A DNA stretch of 64,000 nt from the NCBI GenBank assembly GCA_026874595.1, contig CM049311.1:45261676-45325675 (forward strand), written 5' to 3'. The stretch's first letter is position 1; each line of letters begins with the position of its first letter. Under the pieces are notes generated by a model, which was not told the DNA's origin, ran no database searches, and was given only the letters and a program-made list of their open reading frames with translations. Below, in pieces: positions 10,530 to 23,932 of this stretch. Source of the stretch: Sipunculus nudus (taxonomy: Eukaryota; Annelida; Sipuncula; Golfingiida; Sipunculidae). The position numbers were made by a program, and so were the translations under genes.

Positions 10530-13141
10530 TTAGCTCAGCTGATTATAAGTCATCTGAGCTATAGTCGTGGTCCATTGTCCGTCGTCTGTCCGTCCGTCGA
10601 TGTGCCACGTTTTGAAACCGTAAGACCTAGGAACCTAAAATTGGGCATAGTGTTAGATGTCCCCAAGATCTCCTACCAAGCCGAAAACTGGGTCTTTGCG
10701 ACATTGTTCCTTTCAGAAATTAAGGAAAAACCTCAATTTTTTATTAAAAACCTATTTTCACACTTCAGGGCGGCCTAATATTAAAACCACTCATCAGTTT
10801 TTCCTCATATTTACCATAAATATTCCTCTATATAGTTCCTATGTACATGCCTGAAATTATGTCTGTATTATATAATTTAAGAAAGTTATGGGCCAGAACA
10901 TAATGCATTTTGTAAAAAATCAGGAAAGATATTTGATCACTTAACACAAAACTTGTTAAAGCTATGGACTTTTTTCAAGTAATTTAATTAATTAATCAAA
11001 ATTAAATTGTATACCCAAAATTAGATCAAAATCTTTTAAATTTTAAAAATATTAACAAAAATAAAAAAGTTGGTACCATAAATTTTGCCTTACTTTGACC
11101 ATGGCACGTTTTTTTCCTGTAAGTACTGTGGATTTAATTTTCTCAGCATGTTTTTGTTAGCATTTTGTCTGTTAACACCAAAAATTTGAAACCAGTTGAT
11201 CAAAAACTGTAGATTTTATTCAAGTTTTCAAGCACCATGTAACATATTGTTTACATCAGGCTAGTGTTATGCAGTTTGCAAGAGCTCAGCTCCCCAGCTT
11301 AAGCTCTCAGTTCGTAAAATTTGGCATACAATTAGATGTCTCCAAAATCCCCTATCATGCCAAGAATTTGGTCACTAGGACTTAATACCTTTGAGATATT
11401 AATGAAAAACTTCATTTTTCAATTAAAAACCCATTGTAACACTTCAATACTGCCTTATATCAAAATCACTGAGCAGACTTAAATCATATATAATATACAC
11501 GTTTTTCTATACATTCTCTATGCACATGCCAGAAATGATGTCAGTATTGCGTAATTGTTTTAAGTTATGGGCCCAAACATAATGCACTTTTTAAAAAATC
11601 GAGAAATATATTTACTCCCTTAACAAGGGGCTTCCTGAAGCTAGAGATTTTTTGTCAGGGATGTAACATTATTTAATCAAGATTCAATTGAATACCCAAA
11701 ATTATTTCTGAATTTTAAAAATTTTATAAGTTATTAGTATAAATATAAAATTAGTACCTTAAATTTTGCCCAACTTTGACCATTTCACTTTTGTTTCATG
11801 TGAGCTCTGTTTATATAATTTTCATATCATGCACACATAAGGATTTCAGCTTTTTAGTTTAAGAAAGCTGAAAGAAATTGGCCAAAAATTGTAGCTTTTA
11901 TTAATGTTTTTATGAGACCATGTCAGACCTTGGCTATCTCCAGTCACTCTTGAGTCACCTGTATGTTGACCTTGTTGAACTTTCAGCAAATTATGCACGC
12001 TTGAGGCGAGGCATATACTTGGGCAGCCAGGCAGCTTATGGCCAGCCACAGTTGATCCAGGTGTCCAACCCAACTCATCTAGTAGTTTTAACCAACAACA
12101 TAACAATAAACAATAAATTAATCAATTTTTATTGGTTTTTAATAACAAATTAAAGAAAAATAGAAAAGAATTTGTTAGTTTATAATAATAGGGAATTAAC
12201 TTGCAGTTACTGATGATATAAAAATCTTTTATCGATGGATAGAATGGCACGTATTCCAAATAACACCATGCAGTCACCTATGGCATTTTTCAGTTCAATT
12301 TTAATAATAAAAAAAGTAAATCATATTATTCATTACTAATCATTAAGGATCATATGAAGGAACTTAATGATAGACAAATATGCAGTTGATAATATTAATC
12401 TAGATTCTTACTGTGATTAGTGTGTATATTGATGTGAAATTAGTCCAAAATGAACATATCACATTTTTTAATATAAATAAAAGCCATAAAACCAGGTACT
12501 TATGATCATTATTTAAATGTGTGAATTTTGTACATTCTGGATTCTCAACACCATTGTTTGGTGAAAACTAAATAAATACCAGACATGGTGGGAATACTTT
12601 GCAAATGTATTTAAATACGAATATGAATATGTACTCCATTATAAAATTTCTTGCATAAAGAATGGGAATTCAGGTAAAAATGAAAGTATATGAATACCAG
12701 TGCAAATACTTTCCAAATATATTCATGAATGCATTTATGAATATATTCTTTAATATTATTTTAATAATCATTTCAGTTATATTTCATTTTAAAAATCATA
12801 CGATTCTCTTATTATTTTTAATAAAAATTATATCTGGGACAATATTTGTAATTTTTTTTAATAAATAGTTAAACTCTTATATTATATGTTCTGCTTATAA
12901 GTTATATGGCCAAGTCAAAATCTGTGTGACAATAGTACTCCATTTGTTAATAAAATAAATGAAATCAATTCTCTTCTCTGTCTCCAAAGGTACTATCAAA
13001 ATCATACATAAGCTAAACAACAACAGCTCATAATACAGCTTATACTTATTACCACACAAAACCAGCATGTGCCTCAATTCTCAATCATATTTTTTTTATC
13101 ATATATAACAGCTGAGCGCCATGACCCATAGGTCCCTTGTT
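10530..13141 (+). mobile_element. Subtype A2 element, complete, nested in type A
   Basis: 2.6 kb, with the same ends as type A (TTAGCTCAGCTGA... at 10530; CAGCTGAGCGCCATGACCCA, then TAGGTCCCTTGTT at the end) but a different core. Two units of about 680 bp begin near 10610 and 11310 ('gtaagacctaggaa', 'agatgtccccaagatctcc', 'ccatggcacgtttttt', GTTAACACC). A GC-richer stretch (11920-12090) and a roughly 1-kb AT-rich tail follow. It lacks the GGTGGCGCCACC palindrome. Left and right flanks are two halves of one type-A T-rich tract. A close copy lies at 35847-38455. Non-coding. Confidence 0.85.
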
Positions 13142-14101
13142 TTCTCTATTTATGAGACCTTTAAGGATGTAGTTATCTGTCAACAGGGTACAAATCTTAA
13201 CAACTGAACCTAGAATCTTCATTCTTGACACACGGGGAGACCCATGAAAAGTCTCCATGGAAACCTGAAATTAGGTCTCTGTTACCCATATCCTTTGAGC
13301 AATGGCACTCCGAAGTACAGCTCAGAATAATGGAAAATTTGATACAAAAGCTGAAGTATCTGAACAACTAATGCAGGGATCACCATAATTGTTTGCATGG
13401 ATATTGATCATGGAATGTTTCATCAGTTTCTGCAGACTGATGGCACCACGTATATTTGTTGGGGTGTTTTTACGATTTTGTTTCTCTACTTTTGCGACCT
13501 TAAAAGATATGAAGATCTGTTAACAGGGCACAAATTGTTTAGACTGGACCTAGAATCTTCATTCTTGACACACAGGGAGATCCATGAAAAGTCTCCATGG
13601 AAAATGAAATTAGGTCTCTGTTACCCATATCCTTTAAGCTATAGGACTCCGAAGTATCCCTAAGAATAATGAAAAATTTGATACAAAAACTGCAGTATCT
13701 CAATAACTACAACACTGATGGTCATGATTTTTGGCATACATATTGATCATGAGGTGTTCCATCAGTTTCTGCAGACTGGGTGCGCCACCTCTATTTTTTC
13801 AAATTTTTACAAATTTTTTTGTCTATTTTTGAGACCTTTAAAGATGTGGTAATCTGTCAACAGGGTACAAATCATAACAACTGGACCTAGAATCTGCATT
13901 CTTGTCATGCAAGGAGGCCCATGAAAAGTGTCTGTGGAAACCTGAAATTAGGTCTGTTTCCCATATCCTTCAAACTATAGGACTCCGAAGTATCCCTCAG
14001 AATAATGAACAATTTGATACAAAAGCTGAAGTATCTGAACAACTAATGCAGAGATCACCATGATTCTTTGGATGGATATTGTTTATGGAGTGTTTCATCA
14101 G
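13142..14101 (+). mobile_element. Type-A element, right part, 3' truncated
   Basis: Resumes as 'ctctatttatgagaccttta', the expected continuation of the T-rich tract broken at 10529. It holds about 2.8 core units with degenerated palindromes (13440 region 'atggcaccacg', 13780 'ggtgcgccacc'). It stops at 'tgtttcatcag' (14101) without the CAGCTGAGC...CTTGTT terminus. The next 95 bp, up to the start of another type-A element at 14197, is AT-rich with no recognised feature. Confidence 0.8.
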
Positions 14102-14196
14102 GTGAATCCAATAATATTAATTTTGAAACTCTATTTTAAATTTTTAACCTTCAAATCTAAAAATCAAAAGTTTAAAATATAAAAAGGAATATATTT

Positions 14197-16617
14197 TTAG
14201 CTCAGCTGACTGTAAATCATCTGAGCTTTAGCAATCACTCTTTGTCCGTCGTCCGTCCGTTGTCTGTCCGTCTGTCCGTCCGTCCGTTAACCAGGCACAA
14301 ATCGTAACTGCTGGACTTGGAATCTTCTAACTTTACATCCAGAGAGGTTCATGAAAAATCTCCTTGGAAACCTGGAATTAGGTCTCTGTTACCCATATTC
14401 TTCAAGCTATGGGGCTCTGAAGTACCCCCAAGAATAATGAAAAATTTGATACAAAAGCTCGGGTATCTGAACATCTAGTGCATTGATCACCATGACTTAT
14501 TGCATGGATATTGATCATGGAGTGTTTCATTAGTTTCTGCAGACTTGTGGCGCCACCTGTACTTTTTCGATTTTTTACGATTTTTTTTTCTCTATTTTTG
14601 AGATCTTAAAAGGTGTGGTCATCTGTTAACAGGGCACAAATTGAACAATTATAGGGCTATAGGGCTCCGAATTACCCCCCCCCCCCCCGAAAAAATGAAA
14701 AATTTGACACAAAAGCTAAAGTATCTCAGCAACTAATGCATTGATCACCATGATTCTGTGAAAAAATATTGATCATGGAGTGTTTCATCAGTTTCTGCAG
14801 ACTGGTGGCGCCACCTGTATTTTTTCGATTTTTTCCCCTCTATTTTTGAGACCTTAAAAGATGTGGTCATCTGTTAACATGGCACAAATCGTAACTGCTG
14901 GACCTGAAATCTTCTTATTATATATCGAGAGAGGTCCCTGAAAAGTCTCCATGGAAACCTGGAATTAGGTCTCTGTTATCCATATTCTTCAAGCTATGGG
15001 GCTCCGAAGTACCCCCTAGAATAATGAAAAATTTGATACAAAAGCTCAAGTATCTGAACAACTTATGCATGATCACCATGGTTCTTTGCATGGATATTGA
15101 TCATGGAGTGTTTCATCAGATTCTGCAGACTGATGGTGCCACCTGTATTCTTTTAATTTTTTGCGATTTTTTTTCTCTATATTCAAGTCCTTTTAAAGAT
15201 GCGGTCATCTGTTAACAGAGCACAAATCGTAACAGCTGGACCTGGAATCTTACTTTACATCCTGAGAGGTCATTGAAAAGTCTCCTTGGAAACCTGTAAT
15301 TAGGTCTCTGTTACCCATATTTTTCAAGCTATGGGGCTCCGAAGAACCCCCCAGAATAATGAAAAATTTTATACAAATTAAAGCTCAAGTGTCTGAACAA
15401 CTAATGCATTGATCACCATGATTCTTCACATGGATATTGATCATGGACTGTTTCATAAGTTTCTGCAGACTTGTAGCGCCACCTGTATTTTTTTTTATTT
15501 TTTAGAATTTTTTTTATTTTAGAGATATTTAAAGATGCAGTCATCTGTTAACAGGGCACAAATCATAAATGCTTGATCTGAAATCTTCTAACTTTACATC
15601 CAGAGAGGTCCATGAAAAGTCTCCATGGAAACCCGAAGTACCCCCCCCCGAGAAAAATGAAACATTTGATACAAAAGCTCAAGTAACTGAAACAACTTAT
15701 GCGTTGATCACCTTGATTTTTTGCATGGATATTTGTCATGAATTGTTTCATCAGTTTCTGCAGACTGATGGCGCCGCCTGTATTTAATTTATTTTTTACT
15801 ATCTTTTTCTCTGTTTTTGAGACCTTTAAAGATGTGGTCAACTGTTAACAGGGCACAAATCGTAACCGCTGGACCAGGAATCTTTTACAATACATCCAGA
15901 GAGGTCCATGAAAAGTCTCCATGGAAACCTGGAATTAGGTCTCTGTTACCCATATTCTTTAAGCTATGGGGCTCCGAAGTACCCCCTCCCCCCGGGATAA
16001 TGAAAAATTTGATACAAAAGCTCAAGTATGTTAACAACTAATGTATTGATCACCATGATTCTTTGCATGAATATTTGTCATGGAATGTTTCATTTGTTCC
16101 TGCAGACTGATGGAGCCACCTGTATTTTAAAAATTTTTTATTTTTTACTATTTTTTTCTCTGTTCTTCAGCCAAAGCAGGGCACAAATCATAACCATTTG
16201 ACCTGGAATCTTCTTACTTTAAATCCAGGGAGGTCCATGAGAAGTCTCCTTGGAAACGTGAAATTAGGTCTCTGTTACCCATATTTTTTTAGCTATGGTG
16301 CTTCTAAGCACCCCTCAGAATGAATGAAAGTTTGACACCAAAGTAGGGCACGAATCATAACCATTTGGCCAAGAAACTTCTTACTAGACATCCTGAGAGT
16401 TCCTCAAAAGTTCTCCCCAGAAACTGAAATTCGGTCACTGTGACCTATATTCCCAGAGTTTTGGGGTATGTTTTAGCACCCAAGAAATAATGCAAAATAC
16501 ACACAAATTGCCAGATTACCCAGGAAAGGCTGGACATTATCTTAATTAGTTGCCTGTGCAAGGACATATTGTCAACATGTCAGTTGGCTGAGCGTCATGA
16601 CCCATAGGTCACTTGTT
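14197..16617 (+). mobile_element. Type-A element, complete with both ends
   Basis: 2.42 kb. The 5' hairpin TTAGCTCAGCTGACTGTAAA is followed by a GTCC/GTCT microsatellite (about 14243-14288) and six to seven core units with decayed palindromes (best near 14548, 14805, 15477). The region 16160-16500 has shortened units. The 3' end is TTGGCTGAGCGTCATGACCC, then ATAGGTCACTTGTT. C-runs at the same unit position are expanded near 14677-14688, 15643-15651 and 15984-15995. Target is a T-rich site. Non-coding. Confidence 0.85.
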
Positions 16618-16923
16618 TAACCTTTCTGTTATTTAGGTATAAACATGCAAATATAGTCGCAGTCATAAATTTGATAAGCCAAATCGAATTAAACTGCTAT
16701 TACTGCATTCTGCTGATTTCAAGCCCTATATGTTCAAAATTGTAAGCTACTTAATATATTTGAATCAGTGATTATAAGTTTTTAATGAGGCGTAAGGGTA
16801 TACATCAGCTTTTGCGGCCGAGCAAAACTGTGTATAATGTATGCATTCCATATAAATGGCATGGGGGAAATTTGTTTGTGTTTTCTTTAATTCGACTGAA
16901 ATGAATTTACCAACGTACAATTT
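16618..16923. other. AT-rich single-copy stretch, no feature seen
   Basis: About 300 bp between two elements. I see no repeat ends, splice-site-bounded open frame or RNA gene. Short open frames here have no recognisable content. Confidence 0.6.
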
Positions 16924-18033
16924 TAAGCTCAGCTGACTATAAGTCATCTGAGCTATAGTCATGGTCATTTGTCCGTCTGTCCGGCCATCCGGTCGTCCGT
17001 ATATTTACAGGACAAGTTTTAAAACCGTTGGACCTACAAATCCAAAATGTTGCATGCAGTTAGATGTCCCCAAAATCTCCTTCCATACAAAAAATTAAGT
17101 CACTAGGACTGCATTCCTTCGAGATATTAAGGAAAAATTTCAATTTTTCATTAATACCCCACTGTTACACTTCAAGGCTGCCTAATATAAAAACCACTGA
17201 TATGTTTTTGATCATATTTCATATATATAAATTCATCCATATATTTTCTATATACATACAAGAAATATGTCAGTATTGTGTAATTTTTTTCAAGTTATGG
17301 GCCAGAAAAAAAATTGCACTTTGTAAAAAATCAGAATATATATTTACTCACTAAACATGAGAATTGCTGAAGCTAGAGACTCTCTGGGATATAACTTTAT
17401 TTAATAAAGATTCAATTGTATACACAAAATTAGATCTGAATCTTGCAAATTTTTAAGTTATTATAGCATAAAAAAAATGAATACATTAAACTTTTCCCAA
17501 ATTTGACCACGGCACGTTTTTTCCATGTAAGCACTGTTGATTTAATTTTCATAGCATGTTTACATGATAATTTCATCGGTTAAAATTTGAAATTTCAAAG
17601 TATAGCCATCACCTGTGTTATGTAACACACTCCAGGCAGCTTGCCTTGGCTCAGCTTGCCAACTACTGACAGGCTTACCCTCTGCCTTGCACCCCCCCCT
17701 AGGATGGTGTTTAAGCTAGATGAATGTTATAATTTTCTGTATTTAATTCATTCTTATTCCAGCCTTTTGCTACATTTTAGGTTTTGTATTGTACCTCCAG
17801 GGTTACAATCATTTGAGTGCATATTTAATTGTGTCCACAAAGTGGTGTTTTGCTACGAAAGTGTGGATGTTCATCAGATAAAGAATTCCTTACTTCAGAA
17901 GAGTAAAAACTTCACCAGGTGTGAAATTGACTATTAATTCCAGTAAAAAATTATAGCTGATATGATTTAAAAATAATAAAATGTATGTGAATGCTTAATA
18001 TGACCTAATGTAAGCTAAACTCTGGATCAAATC
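16924..18033 (+). mobile_element. Subtype A2 element, 5' part, apparently split by an LTR element
   Basis: The 5' hairpin (AGCTCAGCTGACT/ATA/AGTCATCTGAGCT at 16926-16954) is followed by a short GTCC/GTCT/CGGCC microsatellite and one 680-bp A2 unit (to about 17590, with 'ccacggcacgttttttcc'). The remainder, 17600-18033, is unlike the other A2 copies and contains a C-run at 17690. No 3' end precedes the LTR element at 18034. A family 3' end is found just after it at 24841-24873, so I infer one A2 element of about 1.6 kb interrupted by the retroelement. Confidence 0.7.
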
Positions 18034-18497
18034 TGCTTATTTATTCTGGGAGGAAATTGGGCTTGGGCAACATGCACTTGCACAATTTAAAGAGATAAAA
18101 TAACACTTTTTAATGGAATAAAATTTAGAGCCTAAACCTTCAAAATATCAGGACTGCATATTATTATCTAGACTTATAAATGAAACAGAAAGATACTTAC
18201 CAGACTAGATAAAAGGACTGCTCTTTGGATGTGGGTGGCTCTTAACCTGGGTAGCCGACACTGTCGTAAACCCCAAGGTGAAAAAGAAGCCATGTACCCT
18301 ATGCCTGCCACAGAGGGCAGGCGTAGGGGTCCACTGCTCGATGATCCAAGAGAGAGCTGGAATTGCCAGGGCAAGGGGGTTTTATCCCAGAGGGGAAGTC
18401 CCTAGCTGCCTGTGATTGGCTATGGGGCATCTCTATATTGACTGTCAATCAGTGTTGATGCCCCACCCTAGCCAAGTCAAAGGGCAAGAATGTTACA
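18034..18497 (-). repeat. LTR (3' LTR in element orientation)
   Basis: 464 bp, TG...CA in minus orientation. Contains GGGATAAAACCC as a possible TATA-like core near 18390. Paired with 23933-24401. Confidence 0.85.
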
Positions 18498-18512
18498 TCC
18501 TTCCCCCCCTTT
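18498..18512 (-). other. Polypurine tract
   Basis: Plus-strand TCCTTCCCCCCCTTT, i.e. a pure purine run on the minus strand directly before TGTAACA of the 3' LTR. This is the expected place for plus-strand DNA priming in LTR elements. Confidence 0.75.
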
Positions 18513-19531
18513 AGGGAAAATTTTACACCACAGTGGAAAATTTTGCGATAGCAGTCATGATATCTAGCCTGTGGAGAGGAGAATTTGTTTTTGTTTGTTT
18601 CTTATATGACCAAAACATAGCTGGCAGGCTGTGAATAGGCTGTTAGCCGGCTACCCAACCCCTAACTCCCATGTTGGGAGGGGGGAGGTAGGTTTATCCA
18701 ATGCTACAACAGCGGGTAGGGAGTGTTCTCTCCCAGGGTAGGGAGTGTTCTCTCCCCACACAGTACCTCCAGTAATTAGGGATTTTGCAGTCTGATAGTT
18801 GTTTTGAAGGTTCAGGGATTGTGTAATTTTTATTGAACATTCAAAAACAATATAAAATATTCAAAGATACATCATTGAAATTCAACATGCACCAGGTACA
18901 ATAAGTTATTAGATGTTACAGTCCATTAGTGAGCCTGGTGGCCATAAAGGATTTAATAAAATATCAGTCCAGATGGTGGCGCCACAGGCCTCAGTATTTA
19001 CTCAAGGAGTGCTGCATTTGTAAAAGCGTCCAATATCTGGCTGTAGTGGAATGTTGGCTCAGGTTGCAGCTTGCTGTAGCAGAAGAGCTGAGCCGGACCA
19101 CACTGGGAAGGCTGCACTGATGGCTGACAACTGGTTCATGTGAAAATGGAGCCTCTGAAAATAAAATACAAGAGCGGCAGTATCTGTCCTTATGACACAA
19201 GTATAATATTTGCGGCAATAACCTAGACATGACTATTTAAAAAAAAATAGCTCTCACAAAAAATAATACATAATCAAACATAAAGAATGATGATAAGCGG
19301 CCCCTTGATAAAACATTAAAACAGTTAAACACTTGATCTAAGTTTTCAACTATACATTATTAAATAAAATTGACAGCGGTTACATAAAGGGACCCTCCAA
19401 TAGGCATAATCTGGGCTCATTTCTCCGTTTTATATGGAGTATATAAAACTAGGGGTAACTATGGTCCGCAAAAGTTGTATAGCCCGAAGATACAAGACTG
19501 GTAAAAGTAACCAACGTATCAGATTTAATGG

Positions 19532-20045
19532 ACAGTATTTTCTTTGTGCCCTGTCAGGCCTCACGACTGTAACGGAATTTATTTAGAGCCCCGTCTGGCT
19601 GAAACATGCCCCCTCATCAGGCTAATTAATATTTCGACCACTGGTCTACTAATACAGCGAGATTCGCTCGCACACTGTATCATAATCTGATCAGTGTTAA
19701 GACGTATATGCTTTACCCTCGGGTAAGCTTTTCATAAACAGTATTTATTCTGTGCCCTGTTTGGCCTCAAAATACAGACGGTATTTTAGGCCCCGCACGG
19801 CCGAAACATGCCCTCTCACTGGGGTGAAATAATAAGACCATTGGTCGACTTATCTAGCGAGATTCACTCGCACACTGTATCATCATCTGATCAGTGTTTA
19901 GACGTATATGCGTTACCCTCAGGTAAGCTTTTCATAAACAGTATTTATTCTGTGCCCTGTTTGGCCTCAAAATCTAGACGGTTTTTTAAGCCCCGCTCGG
20001 CTGAAATATGCCCTCTCACTGGGCTAAAATACGAACTACAACTGA
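19532..20045. repeat. About 200-bp tandem repeat, 2.6 units, in LTR-element interior
   Basis: Units start near 19532, 19738 and 19938 with 'cagtatttattctgtgccctg', and share 'ccgaaacatgccctctcac', 'agcgagattc.ctcgcacactgtatcat' and 'gtaagcttttcataaaca'. The last unit is cut short. Non-coding. Such internal tandem repeats often lie in untranslated leaders or trailers of LTR elements (inference). Confidence 0.75.
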
Positions 20046-23000
20046 CCAAGTAATAATAATCAAATAACAGCGAGATTTCTCGCTAAATGTAAGATCTCCT
20101 TATATATTTACATGTGAACTTAAGCATAGTAATACGTCAAATAATATTACCAGATAATTCAAAGATTGCACAGTAGTTTTAATCAGTTAAAGAAAGTCTA
20201 GCTGTAATATACACCTATACATGACTTTAATTGAGGGAAAATGGTAAGCAATGCTGCCCAAGAATTTTTTAAATCAGAGTTATTTATTACCCTACAAGTA
20301 TCTATGAATATAACATTTAAATTAGATATCAGGGTTAGTTACCTATTAATTAATTTATTTGAATAATGAGAATTTCCTTCTTTAATTTGCCTTACCATTT
20401 ATCGTTTACTCTTTATATTTTAATACATCATTATTTTATCATCAACAATATTATCTTTCTGATTATTATCATTATTTATTTCCTTTTTATTAAGCTCTGT
20501 AGATTCATAATATGTGTATTGGCTAATTTAGTTTGAAGTTCTCAGATTTATACAACAACGTTAACATTTCTTCACTCGAATCCTCAGTGAAATATGTATT
20601 TTAGTGACAAAAAAAAAATGTTCTACCCATCCAGCAATGTATATGTGGTTTGTTATTTATTTTAAATATCGTTACTCTCAAATGCAATATAGAGTGGACA
20701 TGAACTTGAAGTCAGCTTGTTTATTCATTTTATATTTGTGTATTTATTCAACTTATTTAGTATTTTGGTGTGTTGCTCGCCGATTAATATTATTGATAGG
20801 ATTTCACTGAAATTAACCTAATTAAACATGTTAAGCTTCTAAATGAGCGATGTCATTTTAACTGGTGTGTTAGTTATGCACACTGATCAAAATTGTTTTA
20901 ATTACTCCGAATACTTAAGAGAAACAAATTAGTGCTGGTTGATGTTATAGCTAGGTTTAGATATGATGACAGGTACAATCGTATGCAAGTGGCACCACCA
21001 TACCAGATACAGAATACACTAGGTGAAAGGTGGTACCCTGCCACAATCGAGAACTCTCAAGGCGATACGCAAAACCCACAGGGCAGACATGCAGCCATGT
21101 CAGACACCTATATCACTAGGCAAAAATTGTTTCCATGCCGGAGAACATCTCCTAAAAAAGCGACTGGGAACTTTGCCAGCAATAAAACACTGCATAAGAA
21201 GGGACCACCACGCCGGGTATCACCCAAGGCAACTGGTATATATTTTATGCCCTTATATGCTAAACTAAATAAAAACTCAACCAGGAAAAGCACATACTAT
21301 GCCGGGATATGAACCCTAACAAGCGACTAGTAAAACTCTCAAGGTTGAGGCAGAATAAATGGTACTATGCCAGATACTGAGATCTAGGCAAATAGGATAC
21401 CAATAAATAACCTTCCAGGTGTGTCAGGCATGTTACATCCAGCCTATAGGTAGTTAATTTCACCAGAGAAATTCAAAGTAATACTCATGCATATCTAGTC
21501 CAGCAGTATGTGAGGCAGAATAAAATGCCTTAATTAAATTGATAAGTATCATCCTATTTACTTCTGAATTTGTCTAATCAAGTAGAGTTATAAATGTTAA
21601 TCACTATCATTGGAAATAACTAAGTTTGTAAAAGTTTCATTTTAAAATAAGAATTTTATAATTCAAATGTAATTAATAATAAAATGTTTTTGAACAATTT
21701 AAATAGCTTTGAGATAAAAGTCTACATTTGTGTTAAAATTCACTGCAAAAAAATCCAAAATCAAAAAATGAATTTTGTCAAAGTGTAAATAAAATATGAG
21801 CATGCCTCAGAGGTATTCCTCTAAGAATTACTAAATATTTATTTAAAGATTGATCTAGATTATTAAGTACTGATCTGTTTTTATTGTTATATTTTTAACA
21901 TCATAATTCATTATTAATTGTAACAAGTTATTATGATTATCTAAAGGCAAGGGCCAAACACCTTAAAAGTATCTGCTTATATCAGTTGGATATATAAGAC
22001 AGAAAGATAGGCCCAATTATTAAATAATATTTTATTTAAATGTAATTTTTATTGGTGTAATTAGTTTACTAGTTTTATTGATTTATTTATTAATTTTATA
22101 GTTTGAAGTGGGTAACTAGCACATGAAAACATGTTAAAGGTACAAATTTTCAGGTTGGGTATAAGGTACATAACACATGACAAAGGTTCACATGACATTA
22201 CACCAGGTAACAGGTGTATCTAAATACGGGTGGTGTGCAAATCTCAACTTATCCTACTCAGTATGATATAACCCCATATTGGGCACTGAAGGCAACTGGA
22301 TTATTAATCTGACCTGCCAGATAAGGGGATTACCAGCAGGCCCTGTGAGACACAGCTAACTTTGAAACCCAAGGGTGATGTTTACACACCTGGGGATTAT
22401 GCATTAACCTGTGACCAGGAGATGAAATTTGACTACAGGTCAGTTTGTTTGAATGACACACTAAAATGTATCTACCAGGCGGTGGATGCTGAAGTTTGTG
22501 CCCTTTCTGTAATTTAAAATTGGCCAAACAATAGACCACCTGGTACGGTAATTTAAGGATTTAAAGCTTTGGTTTAAAGAACAGCATGTAGGCTAAATAT
22601 CTTTATTCAAGAAACCCATTTGGTTTAAACATGAAGATCACTAAATTTCATGTTTTTACAAAAACATTTGAATGTATATCAGGATTATAAAATATTTTGA
22701 ACAGACAATCCAGATTGGAATAATAAGATATTTAATTGAAGTTTCTATCAAAATACATTCACAATAACCACTTCAGTGGTATTCATTCAATATGTACATG
22801 CATAACATAACAGTTTAAATATTTTCCATTCTACAGCATCTATACATATGTACAAAAGAGAAGCTATGTTACTTCTATTCAAGAGACAGCTACGAATAAT
22901 AAAAGGTTGAGCTGTTACTCTTATTTCAATAGAATCCAGCTAATTTAGATCAAGTCCTGAAAGTTTTATATACATAACATCTGATCAACACATTAATTTT

Positions 23001-23932
23001 GCAAAGAAAAGGTCATTCATTATAAGTAAAATATGACATATATACAATTGCAGGCACAAGTTGCCTGGCTGTTTGCATGGGGGGGCATGAAATATTTGCG
23101 GATTACACTTATGCCCAATGTATTAAGAAGATGCGTGTTACAGTTTTTACACATCCCCTAATGTTACACATAGCACGTTTTATTTCTCTTGCTTTTACAT
23201 CTTAGTTACACATATTTTATATACATAATTATAGGACTAATTTTTTTTTTCCTTTTCTTTCATATATAACCTCCTAGTAGGAACACACAATTAACACTGT
23301 GGGATTTAATTTCAATTAATGACTGAAGTAATTAGAAATACATTGGTATTAAGGCTCTCATTTTATAAGAATGTAAAACTAATATGACTGGTTTATCCAC
23401 AATGAAAATTCCCAATAACCGTAGTATTTACTGTAAATTGTACAGATAAAGGTTCAATACTGTGGGATTATTGTACACCTACAAATGATTTTGAATTTAA
23501 TAGATGATTGTTTGAAGCATACACTGTTTTATAATGTATACGCCGCTTCATAGCCAAAGAAGGGCAAATTACTATAATGGTTTATCAATAGAAATCTAAA
23601 GTAGTACTAACCTTTCCAAATAAAATAATGCGCATTGTTCTTTAAACAGAGACGGGTCTACATTTATAAAAAAAGTCCCTATTTTAGTTCACAAAACGGG
23701 TGCACTAAATAAAAGGAATTTACTTAAGAAATGAAAGTCAGGCATTTTTAAAGCTGTTACTATGTTTCCATCTGAATAGATCGCTTATTTAGCAGACTTT
23801 TACAACCTAAGCCCCTTAAGTATATACTGATGCTAAAAAACCCAGAATTAACTCAAAATAAGCAATTTATTTACCAGAATTCGTCTCCTAGCTGTTAGTA
23901 ACAACCGAATAGCATCGCTCGCCAGATGTAGC
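20046..23932. other. Non-coding interior of the LTR element
   Basis: About 3.9 kb of AT-rich DNA. Open frames at 20932-21312 (126 codons, plus) and 22330-22539 (minus) show no motif I recognise; zinc-knuckle, RT, RNase H and integrase signatures are all absent on both strands. The first overlaps a GC-richer patch (20980-21440) with loose internal repetition around 'cactaggc', 'gccgg' and 'caaggc'. Confidence 0.55.

Noticed and set aside
20932-21312. 126-codon plus-strand frame inside the LTR element
   Set aside because: No gag or pol motifs, opposite strand to the element, and no similar frame in the rest of the interior.
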